Positions 44,864-54,179 are shown, numbered from the stretch's first letter. The stretch: 64,000 bases of DNA from Mesorhizobium metallidurans STM 2683 (GCF_000350085.1 NZ_CAUM01000055.1:79034-143033), one strand, 5' to 3'. The notes: generated from the letters alone by a model not told the origin. A program made the numbers and translations.

Positions 44864-45799
44864 ATGACGTCACCGATGTTTGAAAAGATCGCGCTGGTCG
44901 GTATCGGCCTGATCGGCTCGTCGCTGGCCCGCGTCATCAGCCGTGAGGGCCTGGCCCGGCATGTCGCCATCGCGACGCGCAGTGAAACCACGCTGGCGCG
45001 TGCCAGGGAGCTGGACCTCGGTTCCTCCTACACCATGGATGCCGGGGAAGCGGTCCGCGACGCCGATCTGGTTATCGTTTCGGTGCCGGTCGGTTCCTCG
45101 GGCGAAGTCGCGGAGGAGATTGCGCCGGCGCTGAAAAAGGGCGCCATCCTCACCGATGTAGGCTCCACCAAGGCGTCCGTCATCGCGCAGATCGAGCCGC
45201 ATGTGCCCGATGGCGTGCATTTCATCCCCGGCCATCCACTGGCGGGTACGGAGAAATCGGGACCGGACGCCGGCTTCGCCGAACTGTTCGAAAACCGCTG
45301 GTGCATCTTCACGCCGCTGCCCGGCACCGATCCGGCGGCGTTGGAAAGGCTTTCGGAATTCTGGCGCCGCTGCGGCTCCAACATCGACACGATGGATCCG
45401 CAGCACCACGACATGACGCTGGCCATCGTCTCGCATCTGCCGCACATCATCGCCTACAACATTGTCGGCACCGCCGACGATTTGCAGTCGGTGACCAAGT
45501 CCGAGGTCATCAAATATTCGGCTTCCGGCTTTCGCGACTTCACCCGCCTTGCCGCTTCCGACCCGACCATGTGGCGGGACGTCTGCCTGCACAACAAGGA
45601 CGCCATCCTCGAAATGCTGGCGCGGTTTTCGGAAGACCTCGCCTCGCTGCAGCGGGCTATCCGCTGGGGTGACGGCGAGAAACTGTTCGACCTGTTCACC
45701 CGCACCCGGGCCGTGCGCCGCTCGATCATCGAGGCCGGCCAGGATATCGACGTACCGGATTTCGGACGGCAGGCGGTCGAGCATCCGGCCAAGGGGTAG
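44864..45799 (+). CDS. Prephenate/arogenate dehydrogenase family protein
   Basis: Enzyme of 311 residues with an N-terminal NAD(P) site (ALVGIGLIGSSLARVI) and the TyrA block FIPGHPLAGTEKSGPDAG, followed by HHDMTLAIVSHLPHIIAYN. It makes 4-hydroxyphenylpyruvate or tyrosine from prephenate or arogenate. No chorismate mutase or ACT domain is present, so it resembles the monofunctional TyrC type. It follows hisC in one operon: HisC or another aminotransferase can supply the transamination step. Substrate preference is not decided by sequence. Confidence 0.93.
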   Translation: MTSPMFEKIALVGIGLIGSSLARVISREGLARHVAIATRSETTLARARELDLGSSYTMDAGEAVRDADLVIVSVPVGSSGEVAEEIAPALKKGAILTDVGSTKASVIAQIEPHVPDGVHFIPGHPLAGTEKSGPDAGFAELFENRWCIFTPLPGTDPAALERLSEFWRRCGSNIDTMDPQHHDMTLAIVSHLPHIIAYNIVGTADDLQSVTKSEVIKYSASGFRDFTRLAASDPTMWRDVCLHNKDAILEMLARFSEDLASLQRAIRWGDGEKLFDLFTRTRAVRRSIIEAGQDIDVPDFGRQAVEHPAKG

Positions 45800-45801
45800 G
45801 T

Positions 45802-46800
45802 TCATTCGACCGGCTTGATCTTGCCCAGCGGGATGAAACCCAGCGAGGCCTTGCCCTTGACGATCCTGAGCGGCATCGACGGCTCGTTGCCGAGCAGGGC
45901 CAGTCCGGCAAAGCCGGTCTCAATCTGGTTCTTCTGCTCGGGAATGGCCGCGCCGAGGATTGCCGCCACGGCTTTCGGGTCGTTCAGCTTGATCATCAGG
46001 TTGGCGTCGATCAGGCCATCGGCATTGACCGAGACCGGTCCGGACATGGTGATACGTGCGGTTCCCGACGACAGATCGAGCTTGGTGATGTCGACAGCCT
46101 GGCCGCGCAGGCTCCTGGCTTGCGTCTTGATCAGCGCCACGCCGTTCTTCAGGGTCACGTCGCCGCTGCCGTTGAGCGGCGGCAACACGCGCCCATCAAT
46201 GGCATCCGAGTCGATTTCGAGATCGGTAAAACTCCCGACATAGCCGATGTCCTGGCCAATTGGACTGAGTTGCCCCGCCGCCGTCCCGGCGCTGAACAGT
46301 TCGACCGGGTCGGTGCCGTCCGCAGGGTCGGTCTGGCCGGACAGGCCCTTGGCCTCCAGCGAAACGCGCCGCGGCAAGGGCCAGGACACTTTCATGCCAG
46401 CCCGCAGATTGTCCCAGTCGATCCACAGCGGCGCCATGCCCGGAAACGAGGTTCTGAGCGGCCCGCGCAATTCGGCAAAAGGCGACAGGATCCGGGTGAT
46501 CTGCGTGACGGCATTGAGGCTGCCGCTCGAAACGGCGACGTTCCTGGTGTCGTCCTGATACGCCAGATTGTCACAGGAAATGGCGAAGCTCAGTGGATAG
46601 CCGCTGACCGTGAGATTGGCGCAGTCAGCGTCAATGCCATTGCCGTTGAGCTCGGCCACGGCTTTGTCGGTTTCGCTCCTGACCTTGTCGGCCAGGTAGA
46701 ACCAGCCGGCGCTGTAGATGCCGAACAGCACGGCGAGGAAGGCGGCAAGCCAGAAGAGGCGACGGCGAAAATTCGGCGGGCGCTCTTCACTTGACGTCAT
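45802..46800 (-). CDS. DUF2125 domain-containing protein, membrane-anchored
   Basis: Protein of 332 residues. A single N-terminal helix spans residues 15-36 (LFWLAAFLAVLFGIYSAGW), and the rest is predicted periplasmic and beta-rich. DUF2125 features include CANLTVSGYPLSFAISCDNL, with two cysteines that may pair. The function is unknown; the domain is typical of alphaproteobacteria. It ends two bases from the stop of the convergent dehydrogenase and starts 113 bases from the divergent gamma-glutamylcyclotransferase-like gene. Confidence 0.85.
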   Translation of the reverse strand: MTSSEERPPNFRRRLFWLAAFLAVLFGIYSAGWFYLADKVRSETDKAVAELNGNGIDADCANLTVSGYPLSFAISCDNLAYQDDTRNVAVSSGSLNAVTQITRILSPFAELRGPLRTSFPGMAPLWIDWDNLRAGMKVSWPLPRRVSLEAKGLSGQTDPADGTDPVELFSAGTAAGQLSPIGQDIGYVGSFTDLEIDSDAIDGRVLPPLNGSGDVTLKNGVALIKTQARSLRGQAVDITKLDLSSGTARITMSGPVSVNADGLIDANLMIKLNDPKAVAAILGAAIPEQKNQIETGFAGLALLGNEPSMPLRIVKGKASLGFIPLGKIKPVE

Positions 46801-46913
46801 GCTGCGGCTCTCGTTAACGCGTGTTTGCAGGTATCGCTTCCGGCAACAGAGATAGACGGAGACGATTGAAAAGACACCGATTCCGGTGCGGTGCCGCAGT
46901 CAGGCTTGGCGAT

Positions 46914-47465
46914 ATGGGCGATTTTTGGGTTTTTGGCTATGGTTCGCTGATCTGGCGGCCGGGATTTGCGCATGTCGAGACGCGACGCGCGCGTCTTCAC
47001 GGCTACCGCAGGTCGCTTTGCGTCTACTCCTTCGTGCATCGCGGCACACGCGAGCGCCCCGGCCTGGTGCTCGGCCTCGACCGCGGCGGCTCCTGCATCG
47101 GGCTGGCTTTCCGCGTCCCCGGCGAGCTGCGCGACGAAGTCATCGCCTATCTGCGCGAGCGCGAGCTGGTCACCAGCGTCTATCTCGAGCGCATGCTTAG
47201 CATTCGCCTCGACAATGGCGGTACGAACGGAGGTGATACAAACGGGGGCGAGACGGTCTCGGCGGTCGCCTATGTCGTCGACCGCACCCACGAGCAATAT
47301 GCCGGCGCGCTCGATGCGGCCGATGCGGCGACCGTCGTTCGCGGCGCCGTCGGCCAGTCGGGAAAGAACGAGGATTACGTGCTCAGCACGCTGGAGCATC
47401 TCGAGGCGCTGGGGATCCACGACCACTGGCTGGAAGAGGTGGCGAAACGGGTCGCGCCTTTGTGA
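46914..47465 (+). CDS. Gamma-glutamylcyclotransferase, ChaC type
   Basis: Protein of 183 residues starting MGDFWVFGYGSLIWRPGF; the FGYGSLIW loop binds the gamma-glutamyl group. The catalytic glutamate is probably in the GELRDEVIAYLRERE region. ChaC enzymes split glutathione to 5-oxoproline and Cys-Gly. A small Gly/Asn-rich insertion (NGGTNGGDTNGGE, about residues 101-113) is built from three NGG steps. The start at 46914 is selected by the family; the longer reading is charged and lacks a ribosome site. Confidence 0.88.
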   Translation: MGDFWVFGYGSLIWRPGFAHVETRRARLHGYRRSLCVYSFVHRGTRERPGLVLGLDRGGSCIGLAFRVPGELRDEVIAYLRERELVTSVYLERMLSIRLDNGGTNGGDTNGGETVSAVAYVVDRTHEQYAGALDAADAATVVRGAVGQSGKNEDYVLSTLEHLEALGIHDHWLEEVAKRVAPL

Positions 47466-47579
47466 AGCACGGGCTGATTGGAAAAGACGGCTGAGCCTTT
47501 GACGTCCTCGCGGCGCGACATAGGTTAGAGCCGTCACGGGCTTCTCGCCCGACCCTTTCCATCCTCACGGAGATCAGTC

Positions 47580-48527
47580 TTGCAGAAACGTCGTCTCGGT
47601 CAAACCGACCTGTCCATCGCGCCGCTGGTTCTGGGCGGCAACGTCTTCGGCTGGACCGCCCACGAGAAAACCTCCTTCGACCTGCTCGACCGGTTCGTCG
47701 ACGCCGGCCTCAACGCCATCGACACCGCCGATTCCTATTCGCGCTGGATTGCCGGCAACAAGGGCGGCGAATCCGAGACCATCATCGGCAAATGGATGAA
47801 GAGCCGCGGCAATCGCGACAAGGTCGTGGTGATCACCAAGGTCGGGTCGGATATGGGGCAAGGCAGGAAGGACCTTTCCGCCGCCTATATCGAGAAAGCC
47901 ATAGACGCGTCGCTGAAGCGGCTGCAGACCGACGTCATCGACCTCTATCTGTCGCACTGGCCGGACCCGGCCACGCCTTACGAGGAAACGCTCGGCGCCT
48001 ACCAGAAGCTGCTGGCCAAGGGCAAGATCCGCTACGCCGGCGCTTCCAATCTCGATGCCGGCCAGTTGCGCGCAGCAATCGATGTGGCAAGCCTGCGCGG
48101 CTTGCCGCGCTATGCGGTGCTGCAGCCGGAATACAATCTCTATGACCGCTCGTCCTTCGATGGCGCGCTGCACGATTTGTGCGTGGCCGAGAATATCGGC
48201 GTCATTACCTATTTCAGCCTCGCCAAGGGCTTTTTGAGCGGCAAGTACCGCAGCGAGGCCGATCTCGGCAAAAGCGCACGCGGCGGCGGCGTCAAGGATT
48301 ATCTCAACGCACGCGGCATGCGCATCCTGGCGGCCCTCGACGCGGTATCGGCCCGACATTCGGCCAAACAGGCGGAAGTGGCGCTCGCCTGGGTGACCGC
48401 GCAGCCCGGCGTGACCGCCCCGATCGCCAGCGCCACGACGCTCGATCAGGTCGACAGCCTGGTGCGCGCGGCATCGTTGAAGCTCGGTGCGGACGATATG
48501 GCCGAGCTCGACAAAGCGAGCGCGTAA
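47580..48527 (+). CDS. Aldo/keto reductase
   Basis: TIM-barrel NAD(P)H oxidoreductase of 315 residues. The catalytic set is visible as Asp50 and Tyr55 in DTADSYSRW, a lysine in TKVGSD and a histidine in LSHWPDP. The cofactor site is in TAPIASATTLDQVD. The start is TTG at 47580 with GGAGA about eight bases upstream. The sequence resembles the YghZ/general stress protein 69 group, which reduces aldehydes. The substrate is unknown, and the gene appears to be transcribed alone. Confidence 0.9.
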   Translation: MQKRRLGQTDLSIAPLVLGGNVFGWTAHEKTSFDLLDRFVDAGLNAIDTADSYSRWIAGNKGGESETIIGKWMKSRGNRDKVVVITKVGSDMGQGRKDLSAAYIEKAIDASLKRLQTDVIDLYLSHWPDPATPYEETLGAYQKLLAKGKIRYAGASNLDAGQLRAAIDVASLRGLPRYAVLQPEYNLYDRSSFDGALHDLCVAENIGVITYFSLAKGFLSGKYRSEADLGKSARGGGVKDYLNARGMRILAALDAVSARHSAKQAEVALAWVTAQPGVTAPIASATTLDQVDSLVRAASLKLGADDMAELDKASA

Positions 48528-48620
48528 GCCGCAATCTGAAGCCGCTTGTCCCTCCTTAGAGACATTCCGCCGGCCGCAGATGCACGATCGTTCAAGACGT
48601 CCGGCGTGACCTCGCCGTAC

Positions 48621-48651
48621 CGTCCCTGCATTGTCGCAAGATGCAGGGACG
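48621..48651 (+). promoter_or_regulatory. Perfect 11-bp hairpin covering the ribosome site of the LysE-type gene
   Basis: CGTCCCTGCAT and ATGCAGGGACG flank a 9-base loop. The right arm contains AGGGA (48645-48649), the likely ribosome site for GTG 48656, and also the alternative ATG 48641. Folding of the mRNA would hide both. Confidence 0.6.
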
Positions 48652-48655
48652 CCAG

Positions 48656-49270
48656 GTGGCCGAACAGATCTTTTCCCATGCCGAACTATGGCAGCGCTTG
48701 CTGACGCTTGTCCTGGCATCTGCGGTGGTCATGGGCAGCCCGGGGCCGGCGACGATAAGCGTTACCGCCGTTGGCGCCGCCTTCGGTTTGCGCGATTCAC
48801 TCCGTTACGCCTCCGGTGTCACTCTTGGCACGATCGCCGTGCTTTTGGTGGTGGCGACGGGCGTCATGGTAATGCTCGCCTCGGTACCGAAACTCGCGCC
48901 GCTGCTGGCCGCGGCGTCCGCAGCCTACATACTCTACCTTGCCTTCAAGATCGCTACGGCCCCGCCTGTGGCGGCGCGCACCGATGGGGCCGCGCTTCCC
49001 ACATTCCTGGGCGGCTTCCTTCTGGCCGTCGCCAATCCAAAGGCCTATGTGGCGATTGCCGCCGTGTTCGCCGGTACGCCGTCGTCCGATCTCGACGCGC
49101 GGCTCAAACTGGCGGTTCTGGCCTTGATGATCGTCGCCATCCACGTCCTGTGGCTTCTCGCCGGGGCAGCGTTTGCGCGCTTCCTGCGCAAGCCGCGCGC
49201 CTCGCGGATCATCAATCTGATCTTCGCGGCGACGCTGGTCTTAACCACGGCGCTGGCTGCGTTGCCATGA
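48656..49270 (+). CDS. LysE family translocator
   Basis: Membrane exporter of 204 residues from GTG 48656 with about six helices. The family motif is MGSPGPATISVTAVGAAFGLRDSLRYASG in the first 60 residues (SPGP near residue 28). LysE/RhtB proteins export amino acids such as lysine, threonine or homoserine. GTG 48656 has AGGGA six bases upstream; ATG 48641 would give 209 residues but has no ribosome site. The start region lies in a perfect hairpin, so expression may depend on RNA structure. The plsC gene converges on it 30 bases away. Confidence 0.85.
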   Translation: MAEQIFSHAELWQRLLTLVLASAVVMGSPGPATISVTAVGAAFGLRDSLRYASGVTLGTIAVLLVVATGVMVMLASVPKLAPLLAAASAAYILYLAFKIATAPPVAARTDGAALPTFLGGFLLAVANPKAYVAIAAVFAGTPSSDLDARLKLAVLALMIVAIHVLWLLAGAAFARFLRKPRASRIINLIFAATLVLTTALAALP

Positions 49271-49300
49271 GGTCAACGCACGCAGCTGAAGACGCCTGAA

Positions 49301-50101
49301 TCAGGCTTTCTTTTTTGCGGCCGCGCCCAATTCGCTCAGCCGCTTCACCGCCGTCGGCGGCATGGGCGGCGGGTTTGGCGAGCGTGAGGCCTCGACGAGC
49401 AGCTGGTCGCAGACGGCTTCCGTCTCGCCGATCAGCCGTTCCATGAATTCCTCCTTGTCCAGTCCCGGCGGGATCGGCGGCAGGAAGCGGGCCTTGATGG
49501 TGCCGGGATAGCGCATGAATTTCCGGCGCGGCCAATAGAGGCCGGCGACATGGGCGACCGGCACCACCGGAACGCCAAGCTGCGCATAGAGCTCGACGAT
49601 GCCATATTTGTAGGCTGGTTCGTCGCCCGGCGCCCGGCGCGTGCCCTCGGGATAGATGATCAGCTGGCGGGGGTTGCGCGCCATCTCCTGCCTGGTGGCG
49701 GTTACCACCGCCTTCAGCGCTTTCGAACGGCTGCCGCGGTCGACCGGGATCATCCGCATCTTCATGATGTACCAGCCGAAGAACGGGATCCAGGTCAGCT
49801 CCCGTTTGAGGATGTAAAGCGGGTCCTTGAGGAAGGGAAAGAAGGCGATCGCGTCCCAGAAGGACTGATGCTTGGGCGCCAGGATGAAGGAGCCTTCGGG
49901 CAGGTTTTCCAGCCCGGTGATGTCGTTTCCGGTGCCGGCGATCTTGTCGTGGAGCCACATCGAGGTGCGCGACCAGAATTTCGGCACAAACCAGGCGCGG
50001 TGGCGCGGCGACAGAAAATAGTAGGGCGTCCAGAGGATCATCTGGACGATCAAATTGACGTAGAAGACGAGATTGAACGCCAGCGAGCGGATATAGAGCA
50101 T
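49301..50101 (-). CDS. plsC: 1-acyl-sn-glycerol-3-phosphate acyltransferase
   Basis: Membrane-bound acyltransferase of 266 residues. The catalytic HX4D motif is HQSFWD at residues 78-83 and the substrate-binding motif PEGTR at 151-155. An N-terminal helix (residues 8-29) anchors it. It makes phosphatidic acid from lysophosphatidic acid. The C-terminus is Pro/Ala/Lys-rich. In related genomes ydcF and plsC are often close; here a broken LysR/oxidase pair lies between them. Confidence 0.92.
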   Translation of the reverse strand: MLYIRSLAFNLVFYVNLIVQMILWTPYYFLSPRHRAWFVPKFWSRTSMWLHDKIAGTGNDITGLENLPEGSFILAPKHQSFWDAIAFFPFLKDPLYILKRELTWIPFFGWYIMKMRMIPVDRGSRSKALKAVVTATRQEMARNPRQLIIYPEGTRRAPGDEPAYKYGIVELYAQLGVPVVPVAHVAGLYWPRRKFMRYPGTIKARFLPPIPPGLDKEEFMERLIGETEAVCDQLLVEASRSPNPPPMPPTAVKRLSELGAAAKKKA

Positions 50102-50242
50102 GTGGGAAGTGCCCGGTGAGGAGGTGTGCGTTGGTTACACCAAGCGCGGGCAAAAAGGAAACGGCGCGATGGGTGGAGATCGATCCGGCCGGGCAATGAG
50201 CCGCTGCCCGCCCCTTCTCCCAGTCTACGATCTGCTTCAAGT

Positions 50243-51147
50243 CTACCACGTTGCCTGTGCCAGGCGCTCCTTGAGGCGTGGGGCGGCGAAATCGAGGAAG
50301 GCGCGCAGTTTCACCGGCAGCAGGCCCTGGCCGGCATGCACGAGGTTCACCGGCCATGGCTGCGGCTCGAACGCCTCCAGCACCGGGCAGAGCGTGCCCG
50401 ACCGCACCGCAGCCGCAATCTGGTATGAAAGCACCCTCGTCACCCGACGCCGGCAATCGCCGCATCGATCGCGGCTTCCGCCGTGTTGACCCGAAGTCGG
50501 GAGCGGATCGGGACAGCTCGTTCGGTCTTGCCAGCGGCAAAGGTCCATGTGGCGGGAGAGGTCAGCCCCTCGAAGGCGATGCAGCTGTGCGCCGCAAGGT
50601 CGTTCGGGGTCTTCGGCGTGCCGTGTTCGGCCTGATAGGCCGGGCTCGCGCAGACAACGCGACGGATCGAGCCGACGCGGATGGCGACCAGGCTTGAATC
50701 AGGAAGCTGGCCGATGCGGATGGCGAGATCAATGTGTTCCTCGATCAACTGGGTTATCCGGTCCGCAAGCGTCAGTCGGATGTCCACCTCGGGGTAGGCC
50801 GCGAGGAAGCCGGTGACGACCGGCAACACGTGCAGGCGGCCCAAGACGATCGGCGCGGTGACGATCAGTTCGCCGGTCGGAGCGCTGTATTCGCCTGCGG
50901 CGGCACGCTCGGCCTCGCCGACCTCACCCAGAATGCGGCGGCAGGCAGCGAGATAGGCGTGGCCGGCATCGGTCAGCGTCAGCCGCCGCGTCGAGCGGTT
51001 CAGGAGACGCGTCTTCAGATGCCGCTCCAGGTCGGAGACCTTGCGGCTGACCGTTGCCAGCGGAGTGCCGAAATGGCGCCCCGCAGCCGAAAGGCTGCCG
51101 GTCTCCGCGGCGGCGACGAAAAGCGACATGGCTTCGAAGCGGTCCAT
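50243..51147 (-). pseudogene. LysR family regulator with a one-base frameshift
   Basis: The N-terminal frame reads MDRFEAMSLFVAAAETGSLS from ATG 51147 with a normal winged helix-turn-helix, and continues to a TGA at 50442-50440. The expected C-terminus (VTRVLSYQIAAAVRSG to the TAG at 50245-50243) continues in another frame. Adding one G to GGG at 50443-50445 would restore about 301 residues, the normal LysR length. It is divergent from a flavin-type oxidase gene that is also broken. A sequencing error in the G run cannot be excluded. Confidence 0.8.
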
Positions 51148-51153
51148 AATTCT

Positions 51154-51211
51154 TCCGGAAAATGGAAGGATATATTGCAAATATGCCAATCTGCATCCGG
51201 AATATGGAAGG
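51154..51211. repeat. Two direct repeats TCCGGAAxATGGAAGG spaced 42 bp
   Basis: The copies at 51154-51169 and 51196-51211 differ at one base. Their starts are 42 bases apart, four helical turns. They lie between the divergent LysR and oxidase genes, where LysR operators are expected. A local duplication is the other explanation. Confidence 0.6.
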
Positions 51212-51675
51212 CCTCTTCCTCTCGACGGCCAATGGCGATGGCCAGCCCTACATCCAGCATCGCGGCGGGCCAGCCGGCTTCCTCAAGGTGCTCGACGAGC
51301 GGACGATCGGTTTCGCGGATTTCGCACAGGCAATTCATCACCCAGGGCAATCTGGCCGACAATCCGCGCGCCTTCCTGTTCCTGATCGACTATGCGCACC
51401 GGCAGCGCATCAAGATCTGGGGCGAAGCGCGCGTGGTCGAGGACGACGCGGAACTGATGGCGAAGCTGATGCCGGAAGGCTACAAGGCGCGCCCCGAGCA
51501 GATCATCCGGTTTGCGGTCTCGGCCTGGGATGCCAATTGCCCGCAGCACATCCCGCAACGTTTCGAAGCGGCCGATGTGGCCGCGGCGCTGGCCGAACGG
51601 GACAAGCGTATCGAATGGCTCGAACGGGAGATCGCGCGTCTGCGCGGAGCTTGGGGCATCACATTCAGGAAATGA
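51183..51675 (+). pseudogene. Pyridoxamine 5'-phosphate oxidase-family protein, frameshifted and N-truncated
   Basis: The first frame encodes MEGLFLSTANGDGQPYIQHR and continues to ERTIGFADF. The second frame continues QFITQGNLADNPRAFLFL to the end at 51675. The join near 51322-51334 fits loss of about five bases where relatives have FRGNRQF. About 35-40 residues of the usual N-terminus are also absent. Intact relatives are FMN-binding split-barrel proteins of about 200 residues. The gene is divergent from the broken LysR gene, so both look like decaying accessory genes. Confidence 0.75.
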
Positions 51676-51700
51676 TGCTGCCCGCAGGCCGGACTGTGGC

Positions 51701-52423
51701 TCAGTTGCCCGACGTAGCCTCGGCCAGCGCGATACCGTCAGGCGTTGGCTTGAACGGCACGATGCCGCGCGCCAGCGCCAGCAGGTACTTGTTGTATTCG
51801 GTGAACAGCACGCGCAATGCCTTGGGCTTGGTCAGCCAACCGCCATTGTCGAGATTGGTGTTGACCACCGGGTAGGGCTCAAGCTTGGCCTTGCGCAGCA
51901 GCCTGCCCATTTCCAGCAGGCTGCGCGGCATGTGATAGTTGTTGGTGACGAGAATCACGGTGCCATAGGCGTGGTCTTCCACCCATTTGGCGCTTTCCTC
52001 GGCATTGCCGATCGTGTCGAGCGCGGCTCGGTCGATGTCGACGCAGCAGGAAAACAGTTTCTTGTCGCCACCTGTCGCGGCTTGCAACTGGCGGCGGCTG
52101 GCGGAAGGATGCACGCCGCTGATCAGCAGCCGCTCGCCCTTGCCGGACGCGAGCAGGCTCATCGCCGCGTCGAGACGCGACTGGCCGCCAGTCAAGACGA
52201 TGATGGCATCGGCCTTTGCCGGATTGGCAGGCGTCGTCAGATTGCTGACAGTATTGGCAAAGAGAGCAAAGCCGCCGACAAACAGCGCCATCAGCCCGAG
52301 CAGTGCGAAGGCGCAGACACGGATGACGGAACTTAGCCGGCCCAGCTTGCCAAAGCCATGCGCGCGCATGACCAACACGGGCATGCGTCCAGCCGTATCG
52401 ATCGAGTCCCTCGCGTCCATCAT
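51701..52423 (-). CDS. YdcF family protein (DUF218)
   Basis: Protein of 240 residues with an N-terminal transmembrane helix (about residues 35-57). The DUF218 core begins ADAIIVLTGGQSRLDAAMSLL and contains TVILVTNNYHMPRSLLEM. The family includes ElyC and SanA, which act in envelope integrity or undecaprenyl carrier metabolism. Two ATGs occur at the start; either may be used. It lies downstream of ftsX on the same strand with a gap of 114 bases, as is usual in rhizobia. Confidence 0.9.
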   Translation of the reverse strand: MMDARDSIDTAGRMPVLVMRAHGFGKLGRLSSVIRVCAFALLGLMALFVGGFALFANTVSNLTTPANPAKADAIIVLTGGQSRLDAAMSLLASGKGERLLISGVHPSASRRQLQAATGGDKKLFSCCVDIDRAALDTIGNAEESAKWVEDHAYGTVILVTNNYHMPRSLLEMGRLLRKAKLEPYPVVNTNLDNGGWLTKPKALRVLFTEYNKYLLALARGIVPFKPTPDGIALAEATSGN

Positions 52424-52537
52424 CTCATGGTTAACCCCGAATTGCGGCCTTTGGTAGGTCGAAGTCGCACTTTGCGTTACGGCAGGTTTTCATCCGTGAT
52501 CGATACTTTTGCGCATGTCGTAGTTGGGCGGTGTGCA

Positions 52538-53527
52538 TTAGCCGGCGTCCGGTTGGCGAACATCGATGTCGCTGAGATAGGCAACGACGGTGACGTGGGA
52601 GGTTGCCGCCGTCAGGGCGCCGATGACCAGCACCATGAGGGCGACGCCGAGATAGCCTGCCGAACCGATGGCGAAATTGCCGAACAGGGCAGTCGCCTGG
52701 TCGGCCTGCGGCGTCGCCATGTTGCGCGACGACCACCAGGAGAAGACGATGAAGACGAGTATCGCCGCCGCACCGCCGGCGGTCGCGCCCTTCATGCCGG
52801 TGACCAGGAAATGCTGGCGGAATTCGCGGGCGATGAAGCGCGCCTCGGCGCCGACGAAATGCAGCACCTCGATGATGTGGCCATTGCCGGCCATGGCGCC
52901 GCGCGTCGCGAACACCACGGTCAGCACGGTTGCCGACAGCATCAGCACCAGCACGGCGATGCCGATGGTCACCGTCGTGCGGGCCATGGCGACCAGACGA
53001 TCGACCCAGGTGCGATGGTCGTCGAGGGACGCACTCGGCAACTTCGGGGTGATCGCCGCGCGCATGGCGGCAAAGTCGGGCGGGTTGTTCTCGTCGATGG
53101 TGACGATGATCAGACGTGGCACCGGCAGTTCGTCGATGTCGAGGCCCGAACCCAGCCACGGCTCCAAAAGCCGGGCCGTGGCGTCGCGGTCGATGATCCT
53201 TGTAGCCTTCACGCCCGGAAATTCGCCGGCGATCCCGGAGGCCTGGGCAAGGGCTGCCTCCATGTCGAGACCCTCGACCGGCTTGATCTGGATCGTCGCC
53301 TCACGCGAAATCTGGTTCTCCCAGACCGAAGCGGTGTCGCGCACCAGCGTCACCGCGCCGAAGGTCAGGCAGGAGAGGAACGTCATGATGGCGATGACCA
53401 GCACCAGCGCCCGGCCGGCGATGTTCTGCGCCGGCACGATCGGCGCCATCTTGCGCTGGGCGCGGGGTTTTATCCCGGTCTCTTCGATGCCCTGATCCTG
53501 AAGATGTTCGGCGGGAAGGTCAGTCAT
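52538..53527 (-). CDS. ftsX: Cell division protein FtsX
   Basis: Membrane protein of 329 residues. A cytoplasmic N-terminal tail of about 40 residues precedes four helices (first at about 40-62). The extracellular loop lies at about 63-175 (PVEGLDMEAALAQAS, LPVPRLIIVTID). It forms the ABC-like complex with FtsE that regulates cell-wall hydrolases at the division site. The start overlaps the ftsE stop by eight bases, so the pair is coupled. Confidence 0.95.
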   Translation of the reverse strand: MTDLPAEHLQDQGIEETGIKPRAQRKMAPIVPAQNIAGRALVLVIAIMTFLSCLTFGAVTLVRDTASVWENQISREATIQIKPVEGLDMEAALAQASGIAGEFPGVKATRIIDRDATARLLEPWLGSGLDIDELPVPRLIIVTIDENNPPDFAAMRAAITPKLPSASLDDHRTWVDRLVAMARTTVTIGIAVLVLMLSATVLTVVFATRGAMAGNGHIIEVLHFVGAEARFIAREFRQHFLVTGMKGATAGGAAAILVFIVFSWWSSRNMATPQADQATALFGNFAIGSAGYLGVALMVLVIGALTAATSHVTVVAYLSDIDVRQPDAG

Positions 53528-54179
53528 AGATATCCAACCTTCCGCCGGCCAGAATCATGCGCCGTGCGTCGACCTGCTCCATCAGGCCGAGGTCGTGCGT
53601 TGCGATCACCACCGCGGTGCCCAGCCGGTTGAGTTCGATGAACAGCCTGAGCAGGCGTCGCGCCAATGGCGGATCGACATTGCCGGTAGGCTCGTCGGCC
53701 AGCAGGATCTCGGGCTGCTCGATCAGCGCCCTGGCGATCGCGGCACGCTGCTTCTCGCCGCCCGACAGCACCGGCGGCAGCACATGCATGCGTTCGCCAA
53801 GGCCGACCCATTTCAGCAATTCGGTGACATCGGTGCGGTAGCTCATTTCCTCGCGCCCGCGCACGCGCAGCGGCAAGGCGACATTCTCGTAGGTCGTCAT
53901 GTGGTCGAGCAGGCGAAAATCCTGGAACACAACGCCGATGCGCCGCCGCAGGTGCGGCAGTTCGGCGCGCGAGATGCGCGAACGGTCCTTGCCGAAGATG
54001 GTGATCAGCCCGCGTGTCGGCTTGAGCGACATGAACAAAAGCCGCAGCAGCGTCGTCTTGCCCGCGCCAGAAGGCCCGCTCAGGAACTGGAAGGAACGCT
54101 CCGGTATGTGCAGGGAAATGTCGCGGAGAATCTCCGGGCCCATGCCATAGCGGAGGCCGACATTTTCGAAGCGGATCAC
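53520..54179 (-). CDS. ftsE: Cell division ATP-binding protein FtsE
   Basis: ABC ATPase of 219 residues. Walker A GPSGAGKTT is at about residues 36-44, the signature LSGGEKQRAAIARAL is complete, and Walker B ends LLADEPT. The start is GTG at 54179 with AGGT nine bases upstream (encoded MIRFENVGLRYG). It pairs with FtsX. A CtrA-type binding site lies 71 bases upstream, which would link it to the cell cycle. Confidence 0.96.
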   Translation of the reverse strand: MIRFENVGLRYGMGPEILRDISLHIPERSFQFLSGPSGAGKTTLLRLLFMSLKPTRGLITIFGKDRSRISRAELPHLRRRIGVVFQDFRLLDHMTTYENVALPLRVRGREEMSYRTDVTELLKWVGLGERMHVLPPVLSGGEKQRAAIARALIEQPEILLADEPTGNVDPPLARRLLRLFIELNRLGTAVVIATHDLGLMEQVDARRMILAGGRLDIYD

